A DNA stretch of 20,075 nt, taken from IMG/VR virus record IMGVR_UViG_3300041999_000015, positions 1 through 20,075 of that record; one strand, 5' to 3'. Every line of letters begins with the position of its first letter. Within the stretch, counting starts at the first letter, position 1. Below are positions 19,946 through 20,075 of this stretch, in pieces. A program made the translations under genes and the position numbers. The notes under the pieces are model-generated. The model was given only the letters and a program-made list of their open reading frames with translations. It searched no databases and was not told the DNA's origin. The DNA is from a virus.

Positions 19946-20075
19946 GTGTCAGACAGCACCAAGGAAGCCGACATCGAAAAGCACCCGGTCATGATCAAGG
20001 TGCGGCGGGTGAGCGCCACGTTCGTCTACGTGTTCGCCCTCGCCCCGCTCGTCCAGGCTGTGGACTGGTTCACCG
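19946..20075 (+). CDS. Unidentified protein, N-terminal fragment at right edge
   Basis: A GTG start at 19946 with AGGAAGG nine to fifteen bases upstream opens a frame running off the window, 43 residues visible (MSDSTKEADIEKHPVMIKVR, then a hydrophobic stretch with FVYVFALAPLVQAVDWF). The hydrophobic part at about residues 24-41 could be a membrane segment. The gene is divergent from the late run and controlled by a promoter with two palindromes. The family cannot be recognised from this fragment. Confidence 0.65.
   Translation, partial: MSDSTKEADIEKHPVMIKVRRVSATFVYVFALAPLVQAVDWFT

Noticed and set aside
1-20075. CRISPR array, insertion sequence, integrase or attachment site
   Set aside because: No regularly spaced repeats, transposase or recombinase motifs, or tRNA-derived direct repeats were seen on either strand.

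Overview
The window is about 20 kb of high-GC DNA carrying most of the late (virion) module of a long-tailed siphovirus of an actinobacterium, most likely Streptomyces. Three things point there: the strong third-position GC, frequent GTG/TTG starts behind GGAGG-type ribosome sites, and a DUF397 protein, a family that is essentially actinobacterial. A free phage and an integrated prophage cannot be told apart, because no integrase, att site or host gene is visible.

Almost everything is read on the minus strand, right to left. The order is small-terminase candidate (19.8-19.25 kb), a set of small accessory genes (19.25-18.17 kb), large terminase (17.9-16.4 kb), a small membrane protein, portal (15.7-14.25 kb), ClpP-like head protease with an acidic tail (14.3-13.1 kb), major capsid protein (13.1-11.8 kb), two likely decoration proteins, a zinc-ribbon/SAP-like protein, a small Cys-containing protein, a polysaccharide-deacetylase spike (9.8-8.2 kb), a second fibre-like protein (8.2-6.5 kb), a coiled-coil peptide, head-tail connector proteins (6.3-4.3 kb), two related tail-tube proteins (4.27-3.5 and 3.0-2.6 kb), tail assembly chaperones with a classical -1 frameshift (2.5-1.97 kb), and a tape measure protein that runs off the left edge. 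Hairpin terminators follow the capsid gene, the tail-terminator gene and the second tail-tube gene, as expected for tuning the dose of virion proteins.

Three genes oppose this flow: an XRE helix-turn-helix gene (15.75-16.1 kb) with its own promoter and palindromic operator, a DUF397 gene (17.98-18.17 kb), and an unidentified gene entering the right edge (19.95 kb) behind a promoter with two palindromes. Between the XRE gene and the next minus-strand gene sits a near-consensus promoter followed within 35-80 bases by a compact three-way-junction hairpin, possibly a small RNA.

The most interesting part is the accessory stretch around the terminase genes (15.7-19.3 kb). It holds an alpha-hairpin protein resembling the Acb2/Tad1 cyclic-nucleotide sponge fold (tentative), three tiny two-helix membrane proteins, DUF397, XRE and the possible small RNA. 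This looks like an anti-defence or lysogeny-related cargo region, though only the families are supported, not a joint function.
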